Positions 63,041-64,000 of a DNA stretch of 64,000 nt are shown piece by piece. Within the stretch, counting starts at the first letter, position 1. Every line of letters starts with the position of its first letter. The translations under genes and the position numbers were made by a program. Origin of the DNA: Acanthosepion esculentum (taxonomy: Eukaryota; Mollusca; Cephalopoda; Sepiida; Sepiidae); contig CAXIWW010000817.1 of assembly GCA_964036315.1 (NCBI GenBank), positions 2,205,501 through 2,269,500 on the forward strand. The letters are read 5' to 3'. The notes beneath the pieces are model-generated. The model did not search any database. It was not told the DNA's origin and was given only the letters and a program-made list of their open reading frames with translations.

Positions 63041-64000
63041 TTCCGGTCCATATTTCAGCGTCTTGTGTAAGATTAAACACTACGTCCAGCAGCCATGATT
63101 CTGATCTCTTGGTTTCTGGTGCATATTTGAGCGTCTAATGTAAAAAGATAAACTACGTCCAAAATCATGGCCTCTGATATGTTGGTTTCCGGTCCATATT
63201 TGAGCGTCTAATGTAAGGTTTAGACTACGTCTATCAGCATGGCATCTGACCTGTTGGCTTCCGGTCCATATTTGAGCGTCTTGTGTAAGATGATAAACTA
63301 CGTCCAGCAGCCCTGTTTCTGATCTCTTGGTTCCTTTTGCATATTTGAGCGTCTAATGTAAAAAGATAAACTACGTCCAGCAGCATGGCCTCTGATCTGT
63401 TGGTTTCCGGTCCATATTTGAGCGTCTAATGTAAGATATTTGACGACGTCCTGCCGCATGGCCTCTGACCTGTTGGCTTCCGGTCCATATTCGAGCGTGT
63501 TGTGTAAGATTATACTGTACGTCCAGCAGCCATGATTCTGATCTATTGTTTTCTGGTGCATATTTGAGCGTCTAATGTAAAAAGATAAACTACGTCCAGC
63601 AGCATGATCTGTTGGTTTCCTGTCCATATTTGAGCGTGTAATGTAAGATTTTAGACTATTCCTGCAGCATGGCCTCCGAAATATTGGCTTCCGTTCCATA
63701 TTTGAGCGTCTTGTGTAAGATGATACACTACGTCCAGCAGCCATGATTCTGATCTGTTGGTTTCTGGTGCATATTTGAGCGTCTAATGTAAAAAGATAGA
63801 CTACGACCAGCAGCATGGCCTCTGATCTGTTGGTTTCCGGTCCATATTTGAGCATCGAATGTAAGATTTTAGAATACATGCAGCAGCATGGCCTCTGACC
63901 TGTTGGCTTCCGGTCCATATTTGAGCGTTTTGTGTAAAATGATACACTACGCCCAGCAGCATGGCCTCTGATATGTTGGTTTCTGGTCCATATTTGAGCG

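Larger units (their letters stand above)
44622..64000 (+). repeat. Satellite B array 3, forward
   Basis: About 19.4 kb, or about 265 monomers of 73 bp, continuing past the right edge. It has the same m1-m2-m3 order as array 1 but carries its own variants. One is a 72-bp m2 form with GTCTATATGATACACAACG. Another is an m3 form with GCGTATTTGACCGTC. From about 53 kb the array becomes more uniform, with kilobase-scale duplications whose offsets are multiples of 73 bp. No gene is seen, and short frames on the minus strand are repeat products. Confidence 0.95.

Noticed and set aside
2009..63918. Frames of 60-206 codons in B, mostly on the strand opposite the array
   Set aside because: The 219-bp trimer keeps frame by length alone, stops occur within most trimers, and no copy shows start context or purifying selection that I can see.
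1..64000. CRISPR array
   Set aside because: Repeats are directly adjacent and degenerate with no unique spacers, and there are no cas genes.
1..64000. rRNA spacer or tRNA cluster
   Set aside because: No rRNA or tRNA-like sequence was recognised, and the repeats do not resemble promoter or terminator repeats of rDNA spacers that I know.

Overview
I find no gene anywhere in this window. The whole 64 kb is tandemly repeated satellite DNA from a eukaryote. There are four unrelated repeat families, here called A, B, C and D, placed edge to edge with almost no unique sequence between them. I see no rRNA, tRNA, transposon coding region, CRISPR array or bacterial or viral gene. All open reading frames are accidents of repeats that lack stop codons. 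Kilobase arrays, nested higher-order repeats and abrupt switches of family or orientation fit centromeric, pericentromeric or other heterochromatin of a plant or animal. The CpG-to-TpG/CpA variants in family D suggest a genome that methylates CpG. I cannot name the species, and I recognise none of the monomers as a named satellite.

Layout: A forward (1-2253); B forward (2254-11888); C forward (11889-13067); A reverse (13068-13780); A forward (13781-17296); D forward (17297-39389); C reverse (39390-41416); B reverse (41417-44621); B forward (44622-64000). The outer arrays run off both window ends.

Families: A is a 60-bp monomer. B is a 73-bp monomer arranged as a three-monomer, 219-bp higher-order repeat. 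C is an AT-rich unit of about 394 bp. D is a G-rich minisatellite built from 31-bp and 42-bp units that differ by an 11-bp block, and it spans about 22 kb.

The main observation is that the B-to-C border occurs twice, at 11.89 kb and 41.42 kb, in opposite orientations. Both copies have the same breakpoint in both repeats and the same phase of the B trimer. The B-C segment therefore seems to have been duplicated as an inverted pair flanking the A/D core. Two further head-to-head or tail-to-tail flips (13.78 kb in A, 44.62 kb in B) make local hairpin-forming centres. Inside the arrays, whole-unit duplications and losses can be read directly: a 42-bp unit in D, a 219-bp trimer in B, and blocks of 0.19, 0.32, 0.98, 1.0, 1.3 and 3.4 kb. 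These are expected from unequal exchange or replication slippage. All array comparisons were made by eye, so boundaries are good to a few bases at junctions and to tens of bases for internal duplications.
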